64,000 bases of DNA, from NCBI GenBank assembly GCA_030704615.1, contig CM060731.1, positions 60,494,756-60,558,755 on the forward strand, in the 5' to 3' direction. How positions within the stretch are numbered: the stretch's first letter is position 1; the number at the start of each line of letters is the position of its first letter. Under the pieces are notes generated by a model that saw only the letters and a list, made by a program, of their open reading frames with translations, did not search any database and was not told the origin of the DNA. This stretch comes from Takakia lepidozioides. Lineage: Eukaryota > Streptophyta > Takakiopsida > Takakiales > Takakiaceae. A program made the translations under genes and the position numbers. This document shows positions 18,712 through 30,771 of this stretch, in pieces.

Positions 18712-20165
18712 GTGCCTACGCTTGGGCCAACTCTGCCTCAAATGTGTGGTTCAACGGCCCTCTATTTTTTCCATTTGTTTTGGAGGCCACATGTGCTAGT
18801 CCAAATCTATAGAGTCCAATGTGTATGCAGCAAAGACAGTTCGGTCTGGGACTAAGGGTGGGCCTTTCTGGAAGCCACTTACTGTCCCCGAGTTCCGAGC
18901 CTTTGTGGGGATCTGCTTGTTCATGGGTATGAAGAAGTTGCCAAGTACCCGCTGTTACTGGCAGTCATCCGAAATTTTCTTGCTTGTCTAATGATTAGGA
19001 AAGTTATGCCTCGAGACAGATTTGAGGCAATCATGCGTTGCCTTCATCTCGTTGACAATTCAACTTTGGTCACTGATCGAGCGAGTCCTCTGTATGACAA
19101 GGTGGGGAAGGTGCGCTCGCTTTGCGATGAGATTGTTGCTCGTTGCAAAGAATGGTGGAATCTGAATAAGATGGTGATAGTTGATGAGGTTATGATACGG
19201 TACAAGGGCAAATACTGTGCCATCCGACAGTACATGCCCAAGAAACTGATTAAGTGGGGCATAAAAGTGTGGGCCATAACAGATAGTGTCACTAGTTATG
19301 TTTATAACTTTGATCTTTACTGCGGCAAGAATGGAGGGCCAGAGGGAATGAGAGAAAAAAGTGGAAAAATGTGAGGGATATGATGTGGTGAGCAGGTTGG
19401 TATCACCACTGCATGGTCGTGGTCATGTCGCGGTGACCGACAATTTCTTCATATTTCCTCAGTTGTTGTATGATATGGTCCTTCTTGGCACTTGGGCTAC
19501 TGGTACAGTGAGGCTGAACCGCAAGGGGCTGCCCCCTTCCTTGATTGCCATGAAGAAATCTAAAACTGCCCGACAGGAGGACTCGTGGTACAAAATGCAT
19601 GTCACGCGGCAAATTGCTGCCGTTCTATGGTAGGACCAGAAATGTGTTTTTCTTGTATCTTCTGCAGCTCGGCCAGCCAGTGGGCCCAATTCACCTGTGA
19701 GCGTCCGTCGATTTGTGGGGAATCAGCGAGTGCACGTTCCGTCTGTGCCCATGCATGTCCAATACCAGACATACATGCGGGGTGTAGATGTTTAGGATCA
19801 ATTGAGGGGTGCATATAGTATGCAATTGAAGACCCACAAGTGGTGGCACCGTGTCTTCTTTTTCCTTTTGGACACCACCATGGTGAATGCATACTTGCTC
19901 CACAGAGAGCATTTGAGAGGCAAAGGCCTACCTGCAATTAGCCATCTTGAGTTCAATATGTAGATAACACATTGCTTTGACTGCTGGTGTTGTTGGCTTT
20001 GAACCAGTGGCTTCTATGTATGGAGAAGGACAGGCCCATGTGCATCAGTGTCTACATTCCAGTCTTTGGCGTCAGTGTGCAAGGTGCCGCAAGAGGACTC
20101 ACTTCTACTGTCCCCAGTGTAATGGGACATACATGTGCCTCGCCCAATGTTGGCGTGATGCCCAC
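18712..20165 (+). pseudogene. piggyBac-type transposase relic (DDE_Tnp_1_7)
   Basis: Read across frames, the plus strand gives a near full C-terminal two-thirds of a piggyBac transposase. It starts with NVYAAKTVRSGTKGGPFWKP, LTVPEFRAFVGICLFMGMKK and LPSTRCYWQSSEIF. Then come MIRKVMPRDRFEAIMRCLHL, NKMVIVDEVMIRYKGKY (catalytic Asp), YMPKKLIKWGIKVWAITD and HVAVTDNFF (catalytic Asp). The end has YMRGVDV, a stop, DQLRGAYSMQLKTHKWWH and VFFFLLDTTMVNAYLLHRE. The C-terminal Cys-rich domain is present at 20080-20165 (CARCRKRTHFYCPQC...CLAQCWRDAH). Frame changes lie near 18990 and 19360, and TAG stops near 19629 and 19789. Terminal repeats with TTAA were not confirmed. Confidence 0.88.
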
Positions 20166-20479
20166 AGGATACGGGCAAGGTGATGACTTTGACTGTGCTC
20201 AATGCCTTGTGTATGTTCTTGTGATAGGAGGAGTGAAATCAGGATTTGGCTGCATCTGCTGCTGATTTGGTTTGTGTGGTATGTACTGTCTGGTAGAGAG
20301 GTGACAGGGGGCTCATGGTGTTGTATGGCTACAGGGGGTATGTGTCATGGCAGCGGCGAGGTCATCGTTTTTTTTTTTTGACCTGTTCAGTTGCTGGTGT
20401 TTGTTCTTTGGTTTGTGAATGAGCACCGGTAAAGAGGGGACAATTGCGACGGTGGGTTTTGTTGTTTTTTGTGGAAAGA

Positions 20480-20501
20480 GGGGGGGGGGGGGGGGGGGGG
20501 G
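20480..20501 (+). repeat. Poly-G run of 22
   Basis: An unbroken run of 22 G in ...GAAAGAG(G)n AACTG. It is long enough to form a G-quadruplex, and its length may be unreliable in sequencing. Confidence 0.95.
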
Positions 20502-21587
20502 AACTGTCTGCATACTGGGCAGATCAGGGGGTTTAAGCCCCCTCAGTTCTTGGGAGTGGTTGAGAGATACAGTTGGGGAGGTTCATGGCGGGCGGACACA
20601 TGAGTAACTTCCCCGGGTCCTTCAGTGTGGGCAGATGGCCCCGCTGCGTGTATCGGGTGCCTGATGGGAGCGAAGGGTTTTTGGCGACGTGGCCCCTTAT
20701 AATGCCAACCGAAAAAGTTCACCTAGCCGGAAAAATAAGCATGGCCTGGAAGTGCCTGGAAAAAATACAAAATAATCCATCTACACTAGTGCTTTTGGTT
20801 TTTTCAAAAAGAAAATTTAGATTCCTGTTCACCTTTGGGCATTGCAAGATTGCACGAGAGGAAAGTGCATTTGGTTACAATGCGTAGGATCTATGCAGTA
20901 TTTTCTAGGTCATTGTTGTTTCACACCAAGTGCATCCCTCTAATTGCACATACAAACCAACTAGTAGTTTTTTTGGGAATTTGGTGCTGCAATTTCAGGA
21001 GGACACCTGCAACCCAGCAAGGAATCTGTCTGAGGTGGACCGAGACTAAGCAAAAAAAATTGTGATGGTAAATTTCCTTGGTCAAAGTGATTTTTTCTAT
21101 CCACACTTGCTTGGACTTGATAAATTCACCATAGTAATTCGTTATAATCTCCCTAAATTGACGGTAATTTTTTCTGAAATTTGGTCCTGCATGGAGTAGG
21201 TAAGAACTAGTTAGTATGGTTCAATTCCCTGGATGAACTTCTGCTAGCAGATACAGGGTTATTGATGACAGTGGGTCCCATTTTGGGGCTGTTTTCCTTT
21301 TGGCTCCCGGGCGCTTAGGGGTTAAAAACCACTCTATACATACCAGATTCATACTTGAAAACATCAGGGGCTGCATTATTGGAAAACCTACCTGCCTTAA
21401 AAAAATTCAGCACTGCATACCAGGACCCTTCTGGTATTTCCAATTCAAGATACCAAACCAACACTAGTAAACACCATCTTATATCCGTTGTAGCCAAGGC
21501 AACATGGTTGCCTCAACCTAGCCCAGGGACTCAAAAGTCCCAATTACTCACACTTCAAATAACCAATTGATTCAGTTACCATTTTTA

Positions 21588-21635
21588 ACAGATTGGCTAT
21601 TATGGATAATATCCAATGTACTCATATGTAGCTAA
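21588..21635 (+). repeat. Dispersed short repeat, copy 2
   Basis: GATTGGCTATTATGGATAAT followed by ATCCAATGTACTCAT matches the sequence at 8746-8792 with few mismatches. Flanks differ. Confidence 0.45.
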
Positions 21636-23654
21636 TTTGAACAACCCAAAACCTCTTGTATGGTGGTCTTGCGCCTAGCCTTCAGCGGGCCATATGTTGG
21701 ACGCTTGTAAATGTTGCATTTGGTGAAGTTTGTTCGATTGGTCTTCCTATGATATCCCATATTTGCTTATCAAAACTTGGACATTCTCTATGATGTTTTA
21801 ACTCTTAACCACTCCTTTTCGTTGTAGGCATTTTGGAGAAAAGATATCTGACAATGAAAAATACCTCTAAAATCTTGAAAACATGTCCCCTCTCCCACCA
21901 AAAAAACTTCTCAATACTACGCCACGTACGTCATGGACTTCTCACAAATTGACAAGATAATCAAGCAAGATTTGAAAAATCTTATCAGATGTGAGCGGCT
22001 TTTCTTCTTTTAACAACTTCACTGCTTGATAGAGGATAAATTTTAGTTTGTACTGTATCCATGAACTGAGAGGTAGAGCTAGCAAACCATTAGGGTAGTC
22101 CACATAGATGTGTGTTTACCAGTGAGAGTGTTGAAGGGGCTTGCTACTTCATCTTGTTCAAGGATGATCACACAACTTATATAATGGTGTATAATGGTGT
22201 ATTGTGTCAAGTTCAAGTCAGATGCATTCAATTGCTTCAAAACGACATTACACCAGTTTAAGAGAAAGGTAGGCCATGGCATCCAGGAGTGACAGCGGGA
22301 AGAATATATTGGACGAGTTCTAAGCGTTTCTTGAGGGGGAAGGAATTATGCATAGCTTACTGCTCTTTATAAGCCAACACACAAAATTTGGCTTTTTAGA
22401 ATGTGACAATAGAACTGTAATGCAGACTGTGAGGTACTATACTGTACCACAGTGAGTACCTGGAGTTATAGATTTCATAACTGGCCATGTTAGGTAGTAT
22501 TCCTTGGCTGGGCTTCAGGGTTGGGTTGATGCCAAGGTGATGCTTTGCGAGGACCACAGGGTTTACGTATTGCCCAGATGAGTTATGTTGGTGGACTGGG
22601 ACCTCCTATGGTCTATACTTCCCATTCACACAGTGGTACATGTTAGCTAAGCTGCTGGAAGTGTTGGTTGAGGGCGCAGGAGTGTTGCATATGACTCCAC
22701 AAGGTTGGCATGATGGGCATTCTTGTGCTCCTGTCACTGCTGCCACTGCTGTATTTACGGATTCCAAGTACTCAAGGCCATCTTGCTTGCTAACATTTAC
22801 AAACTTTCAGACCCTTCCGCACCGGGGTGGGACCTTCTCAAGCAATGACCGGGGGAGGTATAGCTTAGGTAGGTTGCACTGGTTGAGACCGACCGGATTC
22901 TGGACCTGTTGTGGAGTATGTATATTTGAGCTGCTTCCATGTTTATTCTAGATACTCTCTGGGTGGATAGTCCTCTAGGGTGCTGCAGAGGGAAGTTCTC
23001 ACTTGTAGAAAATGGCATCTCCTTTCTCCTTTGCACTGTCAAATGATGCCTGCATTCTGGACTTCTACTCTTAAACAGTGGCTCCATGGAGGGACCTGTT
23101 AATGTCCCACATCTTTATCAAGCAGGCCTTCCAAACAGTGAAGGTTCGAGGTCTGGAGATTGTGGGAGATTTCTGGTGAGTGCCGAGTTAATCAAGCTAA
23201 GCATGAAATACTAGTCATTTGATGATTCAAATTGTCAATAACCAGTGAGTTTGTGAACTCCAGCCCACATTCTTGTAAGCTTCAAATGCTATGGGGCCTT
23301 GTTTTCGCATTGAGCACACCTACAATACTGAGGGTCATGCATTGGACAATAAAATACTAGTCACAACATAGAGAACTAAAGCTTATTACACAAAGAAGCC
23401 AGAAGGAAAGATCCGTCATATGATTTGGATGATGAATACATCAGTAAGGCGTTTTTCATTGCACAAGAGAAAAAAAAAAATCAAGCCCGTGTTTACTGAA
23501 ACCCACTCACACAACTGCGCTCGAGAGCACTCTTCAAGCAATAATCACATGCCTGGCCAGTGCACTTGCCTGCTGCACCCATTAAGGGTGAGGTTTAAGG
23601 TGTCGGTGAACATGAGACACTACCATCATATAATGTGGCATTGCTTGTTGGCGA

Positions 23655-25440
23655 CTATGTCGCAGCTAGGTAGAGTGGCATGATCTGTCGAACGCCAAAG
23701 ACGATGCATGTGATGATAAGTCCAAGCAATCCAACATTATTCCAGGCACCTCTGAACCTGTTCCGAGGGTCACCAGTGTAATAACTATGTGCCACCAACG
23801 ATCATTCAAAGCATTAGTTCCAATACAATGGACTCTTCACCAATGTAGAAAGCAGTGCAAGCCATCACTGGTTGGATGCAACCGTTAGGGGTTGCATTCT
23901 CAACTTTAGAAAGCAAAAGCCAGTTGGAATTGATGCTTCCACTTGCTTCACTCCTTTTAGACATAAGTCATACTTCCTATCAATAATTGGAATAAAAATA
24001 CCTGGAGCCTTGTAACATGTAAAGGGAACATTGTCAATGAACACCAATAAAAAGTTGTGAACTAGAGTCTTACCCTAGAGAGTAAATGACCCGCCCAACC
24101 ACCCAAACCATACCACACCTGCAACATTCCCAACCCTGTGCTGTTAAAACCTCTTGGGATCTCATCCTGAGTCATATGGATTTTGTTCAGATTTCATTGC
24201 TTAAGATTTGTTTGGACAAAATATTAGAAATCATGGAGTCCTCGACTTTGCTTTCCAAAGAGAGGAGAGGAAGCAGTGAGGCCGGGGGGGAGGTTGGTTG
24301 GGTTCATTAAAAACACTTCATCCAAGCAGAATATCATAAAGGCAGGAGAAAAAGTGAGTCGCAGGGTTGCTTACACAGAAGCCGTTATAGGATAGCCAAA
24401 GCCCGCCACCACAAGTAATGCAAGAAATGCTGGATAGTTTTCAAGTGTATTCTGGTGTGCACGCTGGTAACAGTTGAACAGAGACTCCTCGGCATCCTCA
24501 TACATCTGTCGGGGAGCATACACCAACAAATCAGGACCAAATTTACTTCTGGTCAAATCAGCTAGATGTGTGCCCAGGACAACGCTGGGGAGGAACTTGC
24601 CAATCCCCATTAGGTTAAATCTGTTGCAAAACAATATACCGATATATAAAAGAATCGCTGTCTTATTGCCTGAAGAAACTGGTGATTCCAAATGGAGGTC
24701 GACAACACCAACATAAATTGAAGTATCTAAACTATGAGAAGCTGACAGGTGCCGATAGACCAAAGGCATGTCTCTCACTCACTGTTTGAAAACCTGTTCC
24801 AGAATTAACTGTTGTCGGTGGTAACTTTGGACACTAAATTCTTTCAGACATATCAGGTAGCTCCTGGAAAAAATTGCTGAAGAGACATCAAAAGAGATTC
24901 ATACAAGAGCAATCACCAAAAATTACATTTCACAATGAAGATGTTGTCCAGCTGTGGGAAAGAGGAGATCCAAGGGAGGTCATGGTAATTTGGGCCAATG
25001 TAGGCACCTTGGGGTACTTGATGCCATTCTTCTGTCTTTGGATGGACACCTGCATCCAGGCCATTGTGGCTATTTCCGTCAGCTAGTTTCAGTAGCACAA
25101 ATCTCCTTGACGTGTGTAGCTGTTTTCTAGTTGACACCAGAAACCCCATCAGGTCTGTTCAGGATACATTTCTGCTCGGCATATACAGGATTTTCCTCCA
25201 ATAATACTGACTGGCTAGCTCCTCTCCTTGAAGGAAACTCGGAACCAATCCCAACTATGCATGTTTTAGTTTCCCAATGCCTCACACTTCGGATGCAGGG
25301 AGCCACCGAGATGCAGCAGTTAGACATAACGACCGGAAAAATGCACCTGAACAGACTGCCACTGCGTGAGAATGGCGCTTGCAGAAGCCGTGAGCACGAC
25401 ATAGCCATACTCCGGAGGCAGAGGCAGCGACGCTAACGCC
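23655..25440 (-). CDS. MGST3: Microsomal glutathione S-transferase 3-like (MAPEG family), partial model
   Basis: Three coding blocks on the minus strand match the plant MGST3 family, small four-helix membrane enzymes of the ER and outer mitochondrial membrane that act on glutathione and lipid peroxides. Block 1 (about 25440-25345) reads [20 protein letters not shown] followed by TQWQSVQ, the first membrane helix. Block 2 (about 24561-24380) reads [20 protein letters not shown] then [20 protein letters not shown], the glutathione-binding signature, then [12 protein letters not shown]. Block 3 (23784-23655) reads [20 protein letters not shown] then [12 protein letters not shown] and ends in TAG at 23655-23657; its acceptor is CACATAG. 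A short exon between blocks 2 and 3 (usually carrying GRxxY) was not found. No in-frame ATG stands close before LPLPPEYG: the nearest frame starts far upstream (25625), so the start is unresolved. Confidence 0.85.
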
Positions 25441-26264
25441 ACTCCCCGCCTCAATTGGCAATTTCTGGCCGACCTTCTTCGACATTCGAGACTTCCAGGT
25501 GCGAGGCCTGGCCGAAGCGCATTGTGGGTAGTGCCGCCAAGTGCAGACGTGATCCCCAGCTTCCAGCTCATGGCCATCGCGAGAGAGACACGCGCGATGG
25601 ATAGAAGAAGATGACGAAGAAACACCCACCTCTCGCTATATTCGAGATTAGTCTACTGAAAGGAGAGATCGTCGTCGACGTTGCGAAATACCCTACGAGA
25701 ATTGAGACACAAGCTTTCTAGGCAGCTTCTATCCTGTGCTGTTTGTCTTTGTCGTGCGCTGTCGGAGCGCCATAGCTCGTTCAGTCGTTTCCATGCGGCC
25801 AAAGTCAAAAGTCAAAGTAGAAGTGTAAGTAAGGTGTCAGCCTCACTCACCGCACGCTAACCCTGCTTCTACCCAAAACGATGCCACGGTGGGCCAGCTT
25901 TGGGCAAGTTCCGTGCAACATGGGGAGGGAAGATGGGGTGTTGTGTAAGTTTGGTGCATCTATGTTGGAGTTCCGGGCCAGGTGAATATAGAGAGGACAA
26001 TTTCGAGCGAGCTTGTAGGTTGCTTTGGGTCTCCCCCTCTCTGTCCCTGTCCTTAGATGTCGGAGGCTTGAAGAGTTGTCATTGACAGCAGGCATACTTC
26101 CGTCGTCTTTCTTATTTATCAAGGACTCAGTGTTGCAAAGACGCGGTGGAGCCAGTAATAAGGAGATAACGAAAGCAATTTGACGGCTCTTGATTACGGA
26201 GGAACTACAAGTGACTTCGGAGTGGGCATGTAGGATTGTAAGGATCAAGTAGACAGGAGGAAGC
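25441..26264. promoter_or_regulatory. Shared divergent promoter interval of MGST3-like and RGLG-like genes
   Basis: The MGST3-like gene reads left and the RGLG-like gene reads right from this interval. At 25801-25818 the sequence AAAGTCAAAAGTCAAAGT gives two TTGACT W-box cores on the minus strand, the sites bound by plant WRKY factors. The segment also holds a run of CTCTCCCT-type pyrimidine words near 26030-26050, common in plant core promoters. Use of these sites is inferred. Confidence 0.4.
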
Positions 26265-29200
26265 ATGGGAGCCAGCCAGTCGTATTACTCTACCGCTTAT
26301 GGGGATCCTTCGGAGCCGCCACTAACGCCAACTGCTAGATATTCTCATATCAGTGATCAGTACACTAGTTTCGAGCAGGTTGGTGATCCTTGGACCAAAC
26401 TAAGCGGATTGGGTCTGGAGGATGTTGTAGAAATAGATTAAACAGCAGGTTCTTGCACCACACCACATCAGGTCATCAAGAACCTAAGGTTCTTAAGGTT
26501 CTTAATGACCTGATGTGATATGGTGCAAGGAACCTGCTGTTTAGTCTACAGTTTGGGGAATTCTAGCTCGAATCAAGTTGGTGTTGAGGGAAAATATGTA
26601 AGGAGGATGAATTTTGGTTCTGTTGCAACAGGTGCAACAAGCACTGCGTCAATCAGGTCTGGAGTCATCGAACCTTATCGTTGGCATTGATTTCACCAAA
26701 AGCAATGAGTGGACAGGTTTTTTCTTGCGGACCTGAAATCTCTAATGTGGGAGAATGGATCTCATTTTGGAGTGTCGCTGGCTTCCATGACCCCGATATG
26801 TCGGGATTGTGTGTGTATGCAAATGTTCAATTTAGTGTACTCTGACCCTCAACACTATGAGACGACGTTCTGGCTTCCTTTATCCTTTAATTTCTTCTTC
26901 TTCTGGGTGACTTTTGGGTGATGTTTTCCCCTGGTGTGTGCGATTTCATCTTTGAAAGCTCTTCTTGACCTCGGACATGGCTATCTCAAACACAGGGCAT
27001 AACCTAGAAATTGACGATTGTCAAGGTTGACAGGGATGGATTGTGGTACTTGAGTATCGGTAAGGTGCCCATGCCTTGCATTTGGGAGTGTGATTTCTCA
27101 GTGTGTCTGACTTCCGGTGTGGTTGAAATGCTACAGGGAAGCACTCATTCAATGGGCGGAGCCTGCATGCTATTGGCAGGGTACCCAATCCATATGAGCA
27201 AGCGCTTTCTATAATTGGCCAAACCCTAGCTCCATTTGACGAGGACAATCTTATCCCTTGTTTTGGCTTTGGAGATGGTGAGTGCTGTTCCAGTGTGCTG
27301 TGAAATATATGTTACCTGTTGCCTCTATGCCAAGGTCAAATGCTGAAGCATGCACATCATGTTTATTTGTCTCGTATTCATGGAGTGTAACATGTCTGAT
27401 TGTTGGACACTTGTGATATTTTATTCCATGTAGCCTCAACCCATGATCGAGATGTCTTCAGCTTCCTTCCAGACGGCAGGCCCTGTCGGGGCTTTGAGGA
27501 AGCTCTTGCACGATACAGGAGTTTGGTTCCACATGTGCGCCTTTCTGGTTCGTTGCATCTCTCTCTTGACGTCTAGGAATAATGCAAAGTTCACCTCTAT
27601 TGCTTAGTGCAAGTCTCCAGTGGGTGTATCTATGCTAGATGTTGTCTGTGGACCTTGCAGCCATGCAGAACATATTATTCACATGTTGGTGAATATGGGC
27701 CACTTATACCCAGGAGACTCCAAAGTGCAATTTGTTATAAGCTAGGATGTCTGCATGTAACTTAAGATGAAAATATGGTTTTTGTCATCAGGTTGCTTGG
27801 GTAACCTTGTGTGGAAGCTCCAAAGGTTTTCTGTTGCTAACCCAAATCAAAATTCCACCGTCTCTTGTGGAAGATAGAGCTTATCATCTCTTCTTAGCAA
27901 AGTAGAGATTGGTCAATCTACAGTAAAGGTCCCATCTACATTTGCACTGCAATCCTCAAAATCCTTATCAGTGCAAAATTGGATTTTGAGTGAGATCTCT
28001 TAACGGGTTCCTTGTATTTCTGTTGTGCATGATAGGGCCTACATCCTTTTCTCCAATTATTCAGGTGGCAACAGACATTGTTGAAGAGAGTGGAGGACAA
28101 TATCATGTCCTTATCATCATTGCCGATGGGCAGGTATTCAATGCACAGTTTTCTTTTTGTTCAATACTCTGCATGTGCTGCTGCCTGCCTGTCCTCTAGC
28201 AGCCTGCCTGTCCTCTCTCCTTGCTAGTTATGACTTCCTGATGGGGCCAAAGAAATTCATTCAATTAACTTTGAAAATAAGTGTGGAGCTGGTCTGTAGA
28301 GTGTTGACAGGGTGGTTTGGAGGGGGTATTGTAGGTCACGAGGAGTATTGACACAGGTCCAGGCATATTCAGCCCACAAGAGAAGTTGACTGTTGATGCC
28401 ATTGTGGCTGCCAGGTAAAACTCCCATTGCGTGATCTCCCATGAAGTCCTATCTATATATGTCTTTCTGTTTCTTTGCCCATCAATTTATTGCTTTAACA
28501 TTTCGTGCGATTTTTGTTTGTCAGTGCAGTCAGTATCCACTATCAATTGTGCTGGTTGGTGTGGGCGATGGTCCTTGGGACACAGTGCAGCAGTTCGATG
28601 ACAACATACCAGCTCGCAGTTTTGACAATTTTCAGGTGTTTGTCTGTTCCTAAAATGTTTGTCCTGTGTCTTGAAGATGAGCTGCAAGGTAGTACCACCA
28701 TGTGTGTGGTCTACATCTGTGAGAATCAGTTGATGCAGCTGGGTAGTGGTATCTTGCGGATTTAAAAGTTGGAAATATCTGATAGAACTCTCAGGTTTGT
28801 TGCATTGTTCGTACCATGACTACCTTTTGCTTTTCAAGGAGAGCAGATTGCTTGCTGTGGAGTTTTCGCAGAGGATCTCATTTGATGATCACTCTGACAT
28901 TTTGAATAGTCATTCATTTCACGATAACCACCAGTGTTGTGATTTCCAAAGTAAGCATAGTAGGTCACTTTTGACCCCTTCATGGTATATACTGAGGTTT
29001 CGTGGAGGTAAACTGATTTGCAGGGGTTTCTGGGTGTAGTTTGTAAACTTCTCAGATGTGATGTCAAGGAACATGCCTCAACAACAGAAGGAGGCATTCT
29101 TTGCATTGTCTGCACTCATGGAGGTCCCTCAGCAGTACAAAGCGACGATAGAGCTCAACATTTTGGGGTATGTTCAAAGTGTGGTTTCTCTTCCAGATGT

Positions 29201-30771
29201 TGAAGTCAGGCCACTTATTGATCACGGTTCTCAGTGTTTATAAGTTCACCATTGAAAGTTAACCCCCAAGCCTCTGTCTGTGCAGATTGCCAGCCAGAGG
29301 GAAGTGCCTTTGGTTTCAAGTTCAGTTAGGTCATATAGGTGTACAACATTGTAGTATATAGCCTATTGTGAGTGCTACTGGCTCCATGGCAAATTTGCAA
29401 CCGATTTGTGTGCACAGTTGATGATGATGTATTTTCTAAGAATAGGTGAGGGCCAATCACGGCACAGGACATAATAGATTTGACAAAAAAACTCCACACA
29501 GAATCGTTAAACTCAATCTTCCTTAATACCCAGTGTAATTGTCAGAGTCCTTTAGGGCTGGAAGTGCCTTGGATTTGAATGTAGTTTGAATGGTGAGATG
29601 GATGTGGCCAGGCGACGGACAGGATATTCACCGGGAAAGAGTCCTCTCCCACCACCACCAGGGGCACACCAAATTCCGCAAGTTCAGAAGCCTGAGGCTG
29701 AGGGCCAGGTGAGGTAGCTTCAAATGATATTTTGTTGGGGCATCTCTGGCACTTGTCAGCTTTGGTCCATTCTCTGACAGGTGAATTGGTTCTTGCCATT
29801 GGTGGTGTGCATAACATGGTCTTTCAAGCAATATAAAGAAAATAAGAAGTGGTTGCTGGCTGGGTTTGGAAAATTTCCATGAAAGACCTTCTAGCGATGA
29901 TCATCATCTTCCTCTACTTGAGAATAGGTAAGAAAACATGTCAGGAAGTTCAAGGATTAAAACATTTGTGCACTTTCTTCCTTACTATGAACAAGTTAAG
30001 AAATGAGCAAGGTCTGACCAATCGTCACTAAAATTGGGCTACAATTCAAGGTATGGTATAACTGAAATGTGGGTTACAATTTATCGAGTATTTGACAGAC
30101 CTTATAGGAGTTTAGAGATTTCTACTGCTAGTAGATTTATTCAGCATAACTACAAGGCATACAGCTATTGACACATGGGTTCAGGTAAGCTTGGCAACCA
30201 ATATATATTTTTAAATTTTGCCTGCGACAATGTATTCTTATAAAAATGATGGGAGATGTGTCTTGAGATTGTAGCAAAATATTATTTTTTAGTGCTATAC
30301 TTAGGCTGAGTCCCTACAGAGTCATGTCTAGTTTGTTGTTTGTTTGCGTTTCGCATGTTGAACTAACCAAGACTGCCAGCCTCACCAGCTGTGTGATATT
30401 TAGATAAGATTGTGAAACAGTGTCTCAATTTTATGATTGCAATACAGAGCTGTTCATCTTGTATGTTTTGGCCATTAATTGTCGTCTGGATGATGCTTGA
30501 TGTTTTCTGCAGCTGTGCCCTATCTGCTTAACAGAGAAGAAGGACATGGCTTTCAATTGTGGCCATCAGGTACAGAATCTACAGATCACAATGGCTTCTT
30601 CTGTGATCTGTGTTTGAGAAATTGAAAGCTGATATGTCTGTTTCTATATCATTATTATACTAGAATAACTGTTGGACCTCCTGTCTGCAGACTTGCAGGG
30701 AATGTGCAGTGCCCTTGTCAAACTGTCCTATCTGTCGGCAGATAATCTGTGCAAAGATTCGACTATATTAA
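26265..30771 (+). CDS. RGLG: RGLG-type copine/RING E3 ubiquitin ligase
   Basis: Eleven exons with GT-AG borders: 26265-26378, 26632-26716, 27137-27277, 27434-27547, 28036-28133, 28335-28414, 28530-28635, 29040-29167, 29612-29708, 30513-30569, 30691-30771. They sum to 1101 nt, 366 residues plus TAA, with phases agreeing throughout. The N-terminus MGASQS fits an N-myristoylation signal, so the protein is probably tethered to the plasma membrane. A copine/vWA domain follows: SNLIVGIDFTKSNEWTGKHS (MIDAS-like DxT/S), PYEQALSIIGQTLAPFDEDN, PCFGFGD, GPTSFSPII, YHVLIIIADGQ and PLSIVLVGVGDGPWD. A proline run (SPLPPPPGAHQ) links to a C-terminal RING: CPIC, C-x-H-x2-C, C and CPIC across the last two exons. 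RGLG proteins ubiquitinate signalling and auxin or drought-response proteins. The family call is firm; the exact paralogue is not. Confidence 0.95.
26434..26548. repeat. Near-perfect inverted repeat in RGLG intron 1
   Basis: TAGATTAAACAGCAGGTT at 26434 is mirrored by AACCTGCTGTTTAGTCTA ending at 26548. The arms, about 52-57 bp each, continue with CTTGCACCACACCACATCAG against CTGATGTGATATGGTGCAAG, and GTCATCAAGAACCT against AGGTTCTTAATGAC. Only a few mismatches (mostly G:U compatible) and two single-base bulges are seen, with a loop of a few bases. It lies wholly in the intron 26379-26631. It could be a short foldback transposon (MITE) or a small-RNA precursor. Confidence 0.85.

Larger units (their letters stand above)
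20166..23654. other. Intergenic; no gene recognised
   Basis: About 3.5 kb without a recognisable gene between the piggyBac relic and MGST3. It holds a 22-G homopolymer at 20480-20501 and one copy of a dispersed repeat near 21591. GGGGTTAA at about 21311-21318 resembles a piggyBac right-hand end next to its TTAA target, but no matching left end was found. Short open frames have no motif. Confidence 0.4.

Noticed and set aside
21300-21330. GGGGTTAA as the right end of the piggyBac element
   Set aside because: No matching inverted left end with TTAA was found near 18.2-18.7 kb, so the border cannot be claimed.
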